Shown here one piece after another: positions 13,761 through 21,668 of a stretch of 28,818 nucleotides of DNA. Origin of the DNA: a virus. The notes under the pieces were generated by a model. That model was not told the origin of the DNA and did no database searches. It saw only the letters and a program-made list of their open reading frames with translations. The stretch covers positions 1 through 28,818 of the IMG/VR virus record IMGVR_UViG_3300031772_003481. One strand, 5' to 3'. The translations under genes were made by a program, and so were the position numbers. Within the stretch, counting starts at the first letter, position 1; every line of letters starts with the position of its first letter.

Positions 13761-14201
13761 ATGGCCGAAAATCAGCGCATAAAAGGGCAAGAGGTAAATA
13801 TTCTCATCGTCGTGGGGTCGGAGCTTCAGGACCAACTCACGGAGATTTCCGACTTCGAGTTCAACGACGAGCAGGAGATTCTCCAGCAGGGGTTTCTCGG
13901 CCAGACGACGGACCAGTACGACTACGTGTACAAGGGGACGAAGGGGAAACTCACCCTTCAGATTCACACGTCGCAGTACTTCGAGTTTCGGAAGAAGATC
14001 AACGACAAGGCCACACGCAAGTCACCGGACACGCGCTTCAACCTGACGGCGACTGCGAACTTCCCGAACGGGGAGAAGAAGCGGATCCTGTTCCCGAACG
14101 TTTCATGGGGAAACATCGGGCACGGCATCCCAGGGCGAACCGAGTACGTGAAGATTTCGATGGACTGGGCGACATCGAACACGGACGAGTCCGACGCCTG
14201 A
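13761..14201 (+). CDS. Tail tube protein
   Basis: A 146-residue protein directly after the sheath, the usual place for the inner tube subunit of contractile tails. It has the expected small beta-barrel character: alternating strands (EVNILIVVGSEL, YDYVYKGTKGKLTLQI, RFNLTATANFPNGEK, RTEYVKISMDWATS) with one short helix (SQYFEFRKKINDKA). AAGGAG at 13749-13754 is six bases from ATG. The T4 gp19-like fold is inferred from length, order and strand pattern rather than a diagnostic motif. Confidence 0.83.
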   Translation: MAENQRIKGQEVNILIVVGSELQDQLTEISDFEFNDEQEILQQGFLGQTTDQYDYVYKGTKGKLTLQIHTSQYFEFRKKINDKATRKSPDTRFNLTATANFPNGEKKRILFPNVSWGNIGHGIPGRTEYVKISMDWATSNTDESDA

Positions 14202-14212
14202 CCAAAGTTTTG

Positions 14213-14229
14213 CCGGGAGCGCTACCCGG
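14213..14229 (+). terminator. Small GC hairpin after the tube gene
   Basis: CCGGG and CCCGG (14213-14217, 14225-14229) flank a seven-base loop, 11 bases after the tube stop. No T run follows. It could reduce read-through from the highly expressed sheath and tube genes into the chaperone gene, or protect their mRNA 3' end. Confidence 0.4.
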
Positions 14230-14249
14230 TGAATGGACGTTGCGCGGTC

Positions 14250-14278
14250 TTACCGAGCCCGCAGCCGTCTTTTATACG
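14250..14278 (+). promoter_or_regulatory. Promoter-like element upstream of the tail chaperone leader
   Basis: TTACCG (14250-14255), 17-base spacer, TATACG (14273-14278), each matching four of six consensus positions of a sigma-70 promoter. Transcription would begin near 14285, giving a leader of about 90 bases that contains the alternative hairpins described next. Confidence 0.4.
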
Positions 14279-14280
14279 GG

Positions 14281-14330
14281 TAACCCCGAGGAGATTCCCC
14301 GCGCAAGCGGGGTTAGGTGCGCCTCCTAAC
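14281..14330 (+). promoter_or_regulatory. Leader with mutually exclusive hairpins
   Basis: Three exact pairings share bases: TAACCCCG (14281-14288) with CGGGGTTA (14308-14315), 8 bp; CCCCGC (14297-14302) with GCGGGG (14307-14312) around a GCAA tetraloop; and GTTAGG (14312-14317) with CCTAAC (14325-14330). AGGAG (14289-14293) can also pair with CTCCT (14323-14327). Since these compete, the leader can switch between folds. The functional ribosome site, GAGAGG at 14361-14366, lies downstream. Confidence 0.5.
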
Positions 14331-14374
14331 TTCTCCAGAGGGAAGCCCACCATCGGTTCTGAGAGGCGCGCAAC

Positions 14375-14902
14375 ATGGCTAAGAAGAAAGTGGAGACGAC
14401 AGATATTGTCGAGGACGAGGTGCGTGAGATTCCCATCGGCGAAGATGGTGAGCTGGACGAGGACGCAATAGGCGTCCCGAAGGAGGGAGCTGCGGAGGGC
14501 TTCGAAGGGGCGATACCCCCGACGATGGTTATCCCGCCCCACGCTGAAGTCGTCTTCATGCGCTTCCCGACGAAGATGACGAAGCGTCCGGACCTGGGGG
14601 ACCGAGTGCTTGTGCTCTGGCAGATTACGACGAAGGAAGAACGCTTCGCTTACAAGCGGGCGCAGGGGGACCAGTTGGTGGCGGTGGACGAGCTTGCGAA
14701 GTCGGCCATCCGGGCCATCGACGGGAAGGCTGTGGACTGGTCGCGGGGCGGGTTCGAAGTGAACAAGCTCTGGGACGAGCTGCCGATGGCGTGCATCCTT
14801 CTGCTTCGGAATTGGTACGCGCGGACGCACACGCTCACGAAGGAACAGCAGATGGATTTTTTCGTGAATCACTTCAGCGTCAGGACGGCCGTGGTTGGCT
14901 GA
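14375..14902 (+). CDS. Tail assembly chaperone, short (zero-frame) form
   Basis: A 175-residue cytoplasmic protein in the position of lambda gpG, between tube and tape measure. It has an acidic, flexible N-terminus (DIVEDEVREIPIGEDGELDE), a mixed core (EVVFMRFPTKMTKRPD, RVLVLWQITTKEERFAYK) and a helical end (MACILLLRNWYART then KEQQMDFFVNHFSV). Such proteins coat the tape measure protein during tail assembly and recruit tube subunits. GAGAGG at 14361-14366 is eight bases from ATG. Near its end lies a T TTT TTC slippery site that lets some ribosomes continue in the -1 frame, giving the long form listed separately. Confidence 0.78.
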   Translation: MAKKKVETTDIVEDEVREIPIGEDGELDEDAIGVPKEGAAEGFEGAIPPTMVIPPHAEVVFMRFPTKMTKRPDLGDRVLVLWQITTKEERFAYKRAQGDQLVAVDELAKSAIRAIDGKAVDWSRGGFEVNKLWDELPMACILLLRNWYARTHTLTKEQQMDFFVNHFSVRTAVVG

Positions 14903-15180
14903 CGTTCGAAGCGGAATGGTGGATTGAGGAGTGCCTTCGGCGGCTGTCAGGGTACACCGGAACGTACGCAGACTTCACTTGGCCCTGGTTCCACCTTCAG
15001 GGTTCGGGGGAAGAGCATTTGAAGCATCGTCGGTACCAAGTCGCGTGCATGGCTCGGTACGGGCGGCAGGCGTGGGACTTCTTCGACGACAAGTTGGTGT
15101 CTGAACTTCAAGACGCCTACGATGCTATCCTTGAGCTTGTGAAGGACGAGAACGCCACGATGGGAGCCGCAGAGCAATGA
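14375..15180 (+). CDS. Tail assembly chaperone, long form by -1 frameshift
   Basis: Ribosomes that slip one base back at 14857-14863 replace the last 12 residues of the short form with 105 residues read in the -1 frame up to 15180, for about 268 residues in all. The extension is protein-like (RGWLTFEAEWWIEECLRRL, YADFTWPWFHLQGSGEEH, a C-terminal helix) and has no convincing start codon and ribosome site of its own in that frame near the junction. This matches the lambda G/GT arrangement, where the long form's extra domain binds the tape measure protein. Its stop overlaps the tape measure ATG by four bases. The slip site is seen directly; use of it is inferred. Confidence 0.75.
14857..14906 (+). 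other. Predicted -1 frameshift signal: T TTT TTC plus stem
   Basis: The heptamer TTTTTTC (14857-14863) is in the correct X XXY YYZ phase for the short form. Downstream, AGCGTCAG (14876-14883) pairs with CTGACGTT (14899-14906), seven Watson-Crick pairs and one G-U, around a 15-base loop. The stem begins 12 bases after the slip site, somewhat farther than usual. The zero-frame stop TGA (14900-14902) lies inside the 3' arm. Confidence 0.72.
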
Positions 15181-17039
15181 GTGACCAGCCCTTAGAACTT
15201 TCAGTCAAGCTCGTCTACGACGCGAACGCGGCTCAGGCCGAGGAAGCCGTCAAGAAGTCGCTCAGCGGCATCAAGGACGTTGCGGAGGACGCCGGGGGGA
15301 AGGCGAGTAAGGGTCTGTCCGGGGGCTTCTCTGCGGCCAAGGTCGCGATGGGAAACCTGTATGCGCAAGCGGCCATCATGGCCGGGAAGTTCGCGCACGA
15401 TGCCATTACGGCCCCGATGGACGCCTTCAAGGAGGGCGACGAGCAGGTTCGCGTTTTGACCTCCAGCTTCATGCTGCTCAGCGATGCCGGGATGGAATTT
15501 GGCGAGGTGAAGGACATTGCGTCTGGAGTTCACGATGAGCTTGAGGGCATCGCGATGCAGGCCGGGACCACGGACGACTCCATCAAGGCAGTTTTCCAGG
15601 ACCTCATCGAAGGAGGAACTCGCTCGATTGAGACGGCCGAAAAGCTAGCCGAATCGATTGCCTATGCGGGAAGAGCCGTTCCGGGTGGTGCAGAGACGAT
15701 CGCAAACTCGTTTCGCATGATTGAAATGGGCATGGTGAAGGCGAAGAACCCGCTCGTGCAGATGATTGCCTCGACGCACATGCTCAAGGGGAACGCGAAG
15801 CAAGTGGCGGCTGAGATGTCGAAGATGAGCGTGGACGAGCAGATGGAGCTTGCCGAGAAAGCCATAACGGCGATGGGCAAGAAGATGAAGGAGCAGCCGA
15901 TGACGGTGGACCAGATGGTCACGTCGTTGAAGGTCATGGCCGGGAACATGATGGAAGCTGCGGGCGGGCCGATGGTGGAGTCAGCCGGAAAGATTCTCGC
16001 GAAGATTCGCGGCTACTTCTTCGACGAGGAGGGGAACACGACGCAGCTCGTGGCGACGCTTCAGAACGCGATGACGAAGTTCGGGGAGGCGATTGGCTCA
16101 GCCTTCGAGATTGGAGAGACGTTCGCGGAGAACTTTATTGGGGGCTTCTCGAACTTCCAAAACGACTTTAAGGCTATGTGGGATTACATCTTCGGGGGCG
16201 GGAGCGAGATGAAGGAGAACCTGATGGCGGTGGCAACTGCGCTCGGGTTCGTGTTCGGGACCGAGATGAAGATTGTCGTGACGGGGCTCAGCGCGGTCGT
16301 GGCCGGATTCAAGTGGGTCGCGAAGAGCATGGCAGAGCTGATTGGCAACTTGCTGGTCCAATTGGGCGAGCTGCTCGATAACGACAGCATCAAGCTCCTT
16401 GGAAACAAGGCGAACCAGTTTGCTTTGGGAGCGGAACAGAAAGACCTCCTGGGCGATGTTCGAAGTCGCAAGGCGGTACCGCGAGAGGCGGCTCAGAAGT
16501 TCTTCCAGAACGCTCAGGCGATGGGCGTGGACCCGGCAGAGGCTCGGGCGCAGTTCGCTGAGGCGATGGACGATAGGCGCAAGATTGAGAACGCGATTCG
16601 CGGAGCCGGGCTGGCGAAGCAGACAGAGGACGCTGCCGAGTTCGCGAAGCAGTTCCAGATTCTCGCGAAGATGAACGACGAGGAGTCCACGAAGTACGCG
16701 GTCAACTTCATCGCGAGCAACGAGAAGATGGCCCGCGCGGTCGCCATCGAGGGGCTTGGCATCTTCGGGGAGTCGTCCAAGGCGTTCGTGAGCGCGCTTC
16801 AATCGACGGGACAGGAAGCCTTCGCCAAGGAGCTGACGGACCAAGGGAAAGCGAAGCTCCTCGGAGCCGGGACGAAGGTCACGCAGAACTTCAGCGGGGC
16901 CATCACGATGAAGCAGGACTTCAGGGACCAAGACCCGGACCGAATCGCAGTCATCTTCCGCAGGGACTTGGCTCGGGCAGGCGAAGCGCCGCTCTCGGGG
17001 AAGACAACTTCGCCCGGTGCTGGGGCGTTTACGTTCTAA
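15177..17039 (+). CDS. Tape measure protein
   Basis: A 620-residue, helix-rich protein following the chaperone pair with an ATGA overlap. Tape measure proteins set tail length, at about 0.15 nm per residue, so this one suggests a tail of very roughly 90 nm. The N-terminus has heptad-like segments (ANAAQAEEAVKKSLSGIKDVA) and an Ala/Gly-rich stretch. The middle has Met-rich helices (SKMSVDEQMELAEKAITAMG) and hydrophobic segments around residues 345-380 (AVATALGFVFG, IVVTGLSAVVAGF) that may enter the host membrane during DNA delivery. No peptidase or muramidase motif is obvious. Confidence 0.87.
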   Translation: MSDQPLELSVKLVYDANAAQAEEAVKKSLSGIKDVAEDAGGKASKGLSGGFSAAKVAMGNLYAQAAIMAGKFAHDAITAPMDAFKEGDEQVRVLTSSFMLLSDAGMEFGEVKDIASGVHDELEGIAMQAGTTDDSIKAVFQDLIEGGTRSIETAEKLAESIAYAGRAVPGGAETIANSFRMIEMGMVKAKNPLVQMIASTHMLKGNAKQVAAEMSKMSVDEQMELAEKAITAMGKKMKEQPMTVDQMVTSLKVMAGNMMEAAGGPMVESAGKILAKIRGYFFDEEGNTTQLVATLQNAMTKFGEAIGSAFEIGETFAENFIGGFSNFQNDFKAMWDYIFGGGSEMKENLMAVATALGFVFGTEMKIVVTGLSAVVAGFKWVAKSMAELIGNLLVQLGELLDNDSIKLLGNKANQFALGAEQKDLLGDVRSRKAVPREAAQKFFQNAQAMGVDPAEARAQFAEAMDDRRKIENAIRGAGLAKQTEDAAEFAKQFQILAKMNDEESTKYAVNFIASNEKMARAVAIEGLGIFGESSKAFVSALQSTGQEAFAKELTDQGKAKLLGAGTKVTQNFSGAITMKQDFRDQDPDRIAVIFRRDLARAGEAPLSGKTTSPGAGAFTF

Positions 17040-17042
17040 TCC

Positions 17043-17072
17043 TTGCACCGCGTAGGAACAGCGCGCTATCTT
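17043..17072 (+). promoter_or_regulatory. Predicted promoter after the tape measure gene
   Basis: TTGCAC (17043-17048), 18-base spacer, TATCTT (17067-17072): four matches to each sigma-70 hexamer. It begins four bases after the tape measure stop and would start RNA near 17080, just before the GGAGG (17082-17086) of the next gene. It would drive the baseplate genes separately from the tail tube group. Confidence 0.5.
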
Positions 17073-17097
17073 TCAGCCTTCGGAGGTTCTTCAGACC

Positions 17098-17325
17098 ATG
17101 GCAATCATTCCCCCAGCGCTTCGCAAGAAAATCTTCGGAAAGGGCAAAGCGCCCGCCGAGTCAGAATCAGAGTCGGCATCGGACGAGGCTCTGTCTTCGG
17201 AAGCCGAGTCGGGGGAAGAGGCTTCGGCTTCTGACGCTGAGGAGAAAGCTCCCGCCAAGGGTGGGAAGTCGAACCCTTTGAAGAAGTGGGCAGCGGCCCG
17301 CATGGCAGCCGGGGCAAAGGGCTGA
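17098..17325 (+). CDS. Small acidic Ser/Glu-rich protein, unknown
   Basis: A 75-residue protein with a basic N-terminus (PPALRKKIFGKGKAP), a central acidic low-complexity stretch of Ser, Glu, Ala and Asp (residues about 21-52), and a basic C-terminus (KSNPLKKWAAARMAAGAKG). This charge pattern, basic-acidic-basic, suggests a disordered linker-type protein that may self-associate or bind a basic partner in baseplate assembly. It has its own promoter-like element and GGAGG ribosome site 11 bases before ATG. No family recognised. Confidence 0.6.
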   Translation: MAIIPPALRKKIFGKGKAPAESESESASDEALSSEAESGEEASASDAEEKAPAKGGKSNPLKKWAAARMAAGAKG

Positions 17326-17352
17326 GCCGGACGCCCCGAATAGGAGGCATCC

Positions 17353-18672
17353 GTGGCAGTTTCAACAACAGACATCGAACAGCGGGCCGGGCGTGGCTCT
17401 ACGCTCATCTTTGAAGAGACGACGCCCCCAAGCATCGGGGTCGCTCGAAAGCTCGTCCTAAGGGGCGGGGGGCTCCCCTTCATGGGGGCCGAATGGGGCA
17501 CCGAGCTTGCGATGTCCACGACGTTCTATCCTGGGAACCGGGTCGGGACGCAGCAGATTCTCGGGGCTCGCGTGTCCGTTCCGTCCGCTTGGCAGGGTCG
17601 GTGGAGTCGGGTTCTTCTCGGGGAAGCCCCAGCGCTCTACACAAACGAGTTCGGGGACGTAGAACGGATTGTGAACCCTCTTCGACTCCGGGAGGTAGTG
17701 GAAGACCTCCAGTTTGCCGGAACGCGCCTACGGGTCACCTGGTCGCTCCGAGGGGAGTCTGTCTACGGGCAGCCGTCCCTTGAAGGGGAGATTCGGAATG
17801 ATGACTTCAAGATTGTCCGCGAAGGGGCGCTGAAGAGCTTCAAGGTCGGAGTGGACCGGGCCGGGGACTTGACCTGGAACATGGAGCTTCAGTGGGTTTC
17901 TCGCGGGGAGAAGCAGCAGAGGGTCGCGAGCATCCGAGCCGACACCAACATCGCGAAGTCTTCGGACGAGTTGGTGGCTTCGCTTTCGTCTTTGCTTGAG
18001 ACAATCAACACAGCGATTCGGTCATCGTTCGAGAACGTTCGGCGCTCGGCCAACCAAGCGACGTTGGGCTTGTACGACCAGTTCACCGGGCGAGCCGTGA
18101 GCGCAGGTGACGTGCTCTCGAACGCACTTGATGAATCGATTCGAACGTTCCGCCTATTCGGGGAGGAAGTCGGTCTATCGGATACGACGCAGCCGGTGTC
18201 CACGGCAAACACCACCATCAACTTCGCGGCAGACGTGGGCGATTCTTGCCGGACGTTCGGGGACTCCATCAAGCGGACTCCGGCTGAGCTATTCACCGAG
18301 AAGACGGATGTGACCGGAGTGCTCAGGGCGTCGTCTTATTTTTTCAAAGTGGACGATGCGTCCGACGAGAACGCTCAGCGAGCCTCGGACCTCGACGCGC
18401 GGGTGCGCAAGGCGATGGCGTCGCAGGGCAACTCGGACGTGCTCACCGGGCGTGACCAACGAGCCGCGAAAGAGGGGGACTTCTTGGCGGTCCATACGTG
18501 CGGCGAGAAGGAGACGCCCATCTCGCTCAGCGTCCGGTTCTACAGCTCGCCCGACTTCGCGGAAGTCATCATGCGAACGAACCGGCTTCCCGAGTACACG
18601 CCTTCGCTCCGACCCGGGCAGATTCTCCTCATCCCGACGTTGAACAACGCAGCAGCTCAGCGGAGGTGCTGA
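17353..18672 (+). CDS. Baseplate protein with C-terminal LysM-like domain
   Basis: A 439-residue protein placed between tape measure and hub. The first 200 residues are beta-rich (LGARVSVPSAWQGRWSRVLL, VVEDLQFAGTRLRVTWSL, DLTWNMELQWVSRG). The middle is helical (SSDELVASLSSLLETINTAI). Residues about 375-431 fit a LysM fold: GDFLAVHTCG, then PDFAEVIMRTNRLPEYTPSL and PGQILLIPTL. Phages with contractile tails often have a LysM protein here that links the hub to the tube end or binds cell wall. GTG at 17353 follows TAGGAGG (17341-17347) by five bases. The exact structural role is inferred. Confidence 0.75.
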   Translation: MAVSTTDIEQRAGRGSTLIFEETTPPSIGVARKLVLRGGGLPFMGAEWGTELAMSTTFYPGNRVGTQQILGARVSVPSAWQGRWSRVLLGEAPALYTNEFGDVERIVNPLRLREVVEDLQFAGTRLRVTWSLRGESVYGQPSLEGEIRNDDFKIVREGALKSFKVGVDRAGDLTWNMELQWVSRGEKQQRVASIRADTNIAKSSDELVASLSSLLETINTAIRSSFENVRRSANQATLGLYDQFTGRAVSAGDVLSNALDESIRTFRLFGEEVGLSDTTQPVSTANTTINFAADVGDSCRTFGDSIKRTPAELFTEKTDVTGVLRASSYFFKVDDASDENAQRASDLDARVRKAMASQGNSDVLTGRDQRAAKEGDFLAVHTCGEKETPISLSVRFYSSPDFAEVIMRTNRLPEYTPSLRPGQILLIPTLNNAAAQRRC

Positions 18673-18673
18673 C

Positions 18674-20590
18674 GTGCCTCCTCCAGTTCGAAGCATTCAG
18701 ACGGCGAACGATACGCTAGCGAGCACGCAGAGCGTCGCTCGCGCGGTGCCCGTCCAGACCTACTACGTGTCGGCCAAGGTTCGGATGTCGGTCCGGTTTG
18801 AGGAATACGGGCAGCAGACCAAGACCGACAAGCCACCGACCAAGAGCACTCTTCGGGCAAAGGGGACTTCCGACCCTCGCAGCGGGCTGAAGGTCATCGA
18901 AGACCCAGGTGCGCCCACGGGCATCAAGCGATTCGTTGTGGTTTCTTCTGCCGCGAATCCCGGAGCAGCGTCGGGAGTGTCCGGGACCAAGGATGCCGGG
19001 AGCGGGACTCAAACCCTCGACGGGCTCATTCCGATGACGGCATCGTGGAAGCAGAACAGCGTGAAGGAAGCCGACCAGCTCACGCTCAAGTTCAAGTACA
19101 CCGACTTCCCGATGGACCCGCGAGCGATTCGCTCGGTCTCGGTGGAGTTTTACTTGGGAACGGTGAAGCCGGAAGACCATGCGCGGGGCATGCGTGGGGA
19201 GAACCGCGACGCATCCTTCGACCGAGGGGAGGAGCCGCTCAACGTCATCCCGGACAACTGGGTGGACGATAACGGGAAGATGCGGACGAACCTTCGCTTC
19301 GAAGGGTGGGCCGACAAGATAAAGATTTCACTCCCCGAGGACGGACAAGCGACGGTCGAGATGGAGTGTCGCGACAACACCTGCTTGCTCATCAAGGAGA
19401 AGCGTCCGCCCCAGTTCTTCATGGATACGGAGATTCCCATCGACGAAGCGGTGGCGAAGTACCTGACGCTCTTCAAGCAGTGCCAGGGGCTCTCGGTCGA
19501 GTACCGCCCGATTGGCGTGCGTGACGACAAGACGCCTCCCCGATTGAAGCAAGCATCGAAGGGTGTCTATCCTCCGAACCTCGGTCCGCCCGCTGCGAAG
19601 GACGGCGGGGGCTCAGATGCCGGGAGCGTGCTCGACTACCTCATCGACTGCGTGGGCTCGCTCGGACATTCGCTCCGAGTCGAAGGGACGCGCATCATCA
19701 TTCAGCAGGCGCAGTCGCTTCTCGATGGTCTTTCTCAGCAGCGACAAGACGACCCGTATGTGGCTCGCGTGACGGAGGAGGGGCGGTGGCCGATTCGCGC
19801 GATGCTCTGGGGGCAGAACATTCAGACGCTCGATGTCACGCGCGACTACGCGCGGAACGAAGCGAAGAACGTCGAGGTGCGCTGCTACGACCCGATACGG
19901 AAGAACCTCCTGGTGGCCCGGTACCCGTTGAAAGAAGGACGTGTGGAGTCGAAGCCTCCCGGTGAGGGGAAAAGTGACAACGCTTGGATCGTGCGTCGCG
20001 TGTCGGGCATCCGGGACCAAGCGACGTTGAACAACATCGCTCGTGAAGTGTTCGAGAATCAGAACCGACGCGAGCTTGAAGTGGCGGTGAAGACGAAGAA
20101 CCTTGCTTCGTTCGGTGGCGGGAACAGCGACCCGGACCTACTTGACCTCCGACCGGGAGACGACCTTCAGATTGAACTCGATGCGAATCCCGACTCCACG
20201 ATTGGAGGCATCGAGCAGACGCTTCGCAACGAAGAGAAGCGGGACGCGCTCATCAACGCCGGGTTCTCAACGAAGTTCGCTGCGGCCTATATCAAGTCGT
20301 ACACGGACGGGGGCTTCCAGCGCATCTTCAAGGTGCGAGAGGTGAGTGCCGATTGGGGCGACGAAGGCATTTCGTTTGACCTATCAGCGGTGAACTTCAT
20401 CGAGGCTCGCGTCGAGAAGGGCAAGAAGCTACCCGAAGCATTGGTGGCAGCGAAGCCTCGTAAGGTGGCTCCGAAGCCAGCAGCGGTGCTTCCTACTTCG
20501 TCGAACTCTGTGAGCACATCGGGGCCGGTCAGCTCCCAAGAGCAGATTTCTTCTCAGGAGCCGAACTCCTCATCCTCGTCCGGGCCGTGA
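18674..20590 (+). CDS. Baseplate hub protein (gpD/gp27-like) with Ser-rich tail
   Basis: A 638-residue protein immediately before the spike, in the place of Mu gp44/P2 gpD/T4 gp27 hubs. Supporting features: SWKQNSVKEADQLTLKFKYTDFP and an adjacent VEFYLG strand near residues 120-155, IKISLPEDGQATVEMECRD near 215, a helical linker, RIIIQQAQSLLDGL, and LDLRPGDDLQIELD before a final fold. These are the strand-loop patterns of late-control hub proteins. The last 30 residues are a Ser/Gln-rich tail with SSQEQ-like repeats. GTG at 18674 is seven bases after GGAGG (18662-18666). The stop TGA forms part of the next promoter-like element. Confidence 0.78.
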   Translation: MPPPVRSIQTANDTLASTQSVARAVPVQTYYVSAKVRMSVRFEEYGQQTKTDKPPTKSTLRAKGTSDPRSGLKVIEDPGAPTGIKRFVVVSSAANPGAASGVSGTKDAGSGTQTLDGLIPMTASWKQNSVKEADQLTLKFKYTDFPMDPRAIRSVSVEFYLGTVKPEDHARGMRGENRDASFDRGEEPLNVIPDNWVDDNGKMRTNLRFEGWADKIKISLPEDGQATVEMECRDNTCLLIKEKRPPQFFMDTEIPIDEAVAKYLTLFKQCQGLSVEYRPIGVRDDKTPPRLKQASKGVYPPNLGPPAAKDGGGSDAGSVLDYLIDCVGSLGHSLRVEGTRIIIQQAQSLLDGLSQQRQDDPYVARVTEEGRWPIRAMLWGQNIQTLDVTRDYARNEAKNVEVRCYDPIRKNLLVARYPLKEGRVESKPPGEGKSDNAWIVRRVSGIRDQATLNNIAREVFENQNRRELEVAVKTKNLASFGGGNSDPDLLDLRPGDDLQIELDANPDSTIGGIEQTLRNEEKRDALINAGFSTKFAAAYIKSYTDGGFQRIFKVREVSADWGDEGISFDLSAVNFIEARVEKGKKLPEALVAAKPRKVAPKPAAVLPTSSNSVSTSGPVSSQEQISSQEPNSSSSSGP

Positions 20591-20596
20591 TACAAC
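20588..20596 (+). promoter_or_regulatory. Extended -10 element built on the hub stop codon, leaderless spike mRNA
   Basis: TGA (20588-20590, the hub stop) then TACAAC (20591-20596), with the spike ATG seven bases later. No ribosome site lies in that interval and no clear -35 is visible. Geometry is the same as at 8788, 28259 and others. Confidence 0.45.
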
Positions 20597-20603
20597 TCCC
20601 CGC

Positions 20604-21659
20604 ATGAGAGGGACCATCGACGAAGCGAACTTACGGTCATTGGTGTCCGGCCCTGGGACCGACACGCGCCAGTGGGTCTCGTACGGGTTCGTCGCTCAGG
20701 ACACTTCCGAAGCTCGGAGCGTCATCTTCAAAGACAAGGACGGCGTGCCTCTGGAGACAGGGCCGCTTGTCACAGTGGCGCTTCAGCCATCGGGAGCACT
20801 CGTGGCTTGCCGAGTGGCGTCTTGGGTCGCCGGCATCGGGGAGGGTTCATGGTTCCCGTTCCAGGAGCGAGATGAAGTCATCGTCGCCATTCCGGGCGGG
20901 GACGAGGGGGCAGGGCCGGTCATCATCGGACGATTGAACCAAGCGCTCGACACGTTCCCGACTGTGGTCGCCGGAGCCGACCCGACGAAGAACAACGTGG
21001 CCTTCATTCGCATACGCCCACCGCTCATCCTTGAGTCCGCCGAAGCGGTGCTCATCCACAACGCGAAGACGGGGGCTCAGATTTCGCTCAGCGGGGAGGG
21101 CAACGCGCTCATCTCGGACGGAGCCCGAAACCACCTGTTCTTCTCGTCCGATGTCGTGGCGCTGGAGACGGGCGACAAGGAAGTGTTCGTTCAGCTCCAA
21201 GTGGCTTCCAAGCGGCTCGCGTTCAAAGCGGGAGCGGCTCAGCTTCAGCTCGCGAACTCGATTCTCGACACGTCGTTCCTCTTGGCTCCTGGGACGTTCA
21301 ACCTCGGGACGAGCGGGGCTGCGGGAAAGGGGCACGCAGTTTCCACCGAGCAGCTCATGGCGACGCTCGCGAACCTTGTTTGCGGACTAGCTGCGGCGGG
21401 GGCGTTTGCCGCTGGTTCCCCGTTCGGGGCTCCGGCTTGGCCTGCGTCATCTCCCGTTGTTCTCGACGCGCTACTTGCGGCGCTCTATACGGCTCAAGGC
21501 GGGACTACACCAATCGGGACGGGGGGTTTGCCGGGAGGGAGCACTGCGACGCTTTCTACGGCATCCTCGGCGCTCCGAACGGCATTGGCATCCCCGACCC
21601 CGACCTTGGACGCGACGGGCCTGATTCCTGGCGTCGGAGTCCCAGGTCTGATTTACTGA
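20604..21659 (+). CDS. Baseplate spike protein (gpV/gp45-like)
   Basis: A 351-residue protein after the hub. Residues about 20-115 have the OB-fold pattern of central spike proteins (RQWVSYGFVAQDT, PLVTVALQPSGALVACRVAS, ERDEVIVAIPGGDEGAGPVIIGRLN). Residues 130-245 are short strands with NALISDGARNHLFFS, SDVVALETGD and similar, like the intertwined beta helix of a membrane-piercing trimer. The C-terminus from about 255 is Ala/Gly/Ser-rich and may carry or contact the tip. It starts without a ribosome binding site, 13 bases downstream of the hub stop, behind an extended -10 element, so leaderless expression is suggested. Confidence 0.82.
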   Translation: MRGTIDEANLRSLVSGPGTDTRQWVSYGFVAQDTSEARSVIFKDKDGVPLETGPLVTVALQPSGALVACRVASWVAGIGEGSWFPFQERDEVIVAIPGGDEGAGPVIIGRLNQALDTFPTVVAGADPTKNNVAFIRIRPPLILESAEAVLIHNAKTGAQISLSGEGNALISDGARNHLFFSSDVVALETGDKEVFVQLQVASKRLAFKAGAAQLQLANSILDTSFLLAPGTFNLGTSGAAGKGHAVSTEQLMATLANLVCGLAAAGAFAAGSPFGAPAWPASSPVVLDALLAALYTAQGGTTPIGTGGLPGGSTATLSTASSALRTALASPTPTLDATGLIPGVGVPGLIY

Positions 21660-21668
21660 GGAGGAGCC

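Noticed and set aside
14281-14330. tRNA or CRISPR-like repeat in the chaperone leader
   Set aside because: No cloverleaf, no T-loop sequence and no repeated unit with spacers; only overlapping hairpins.
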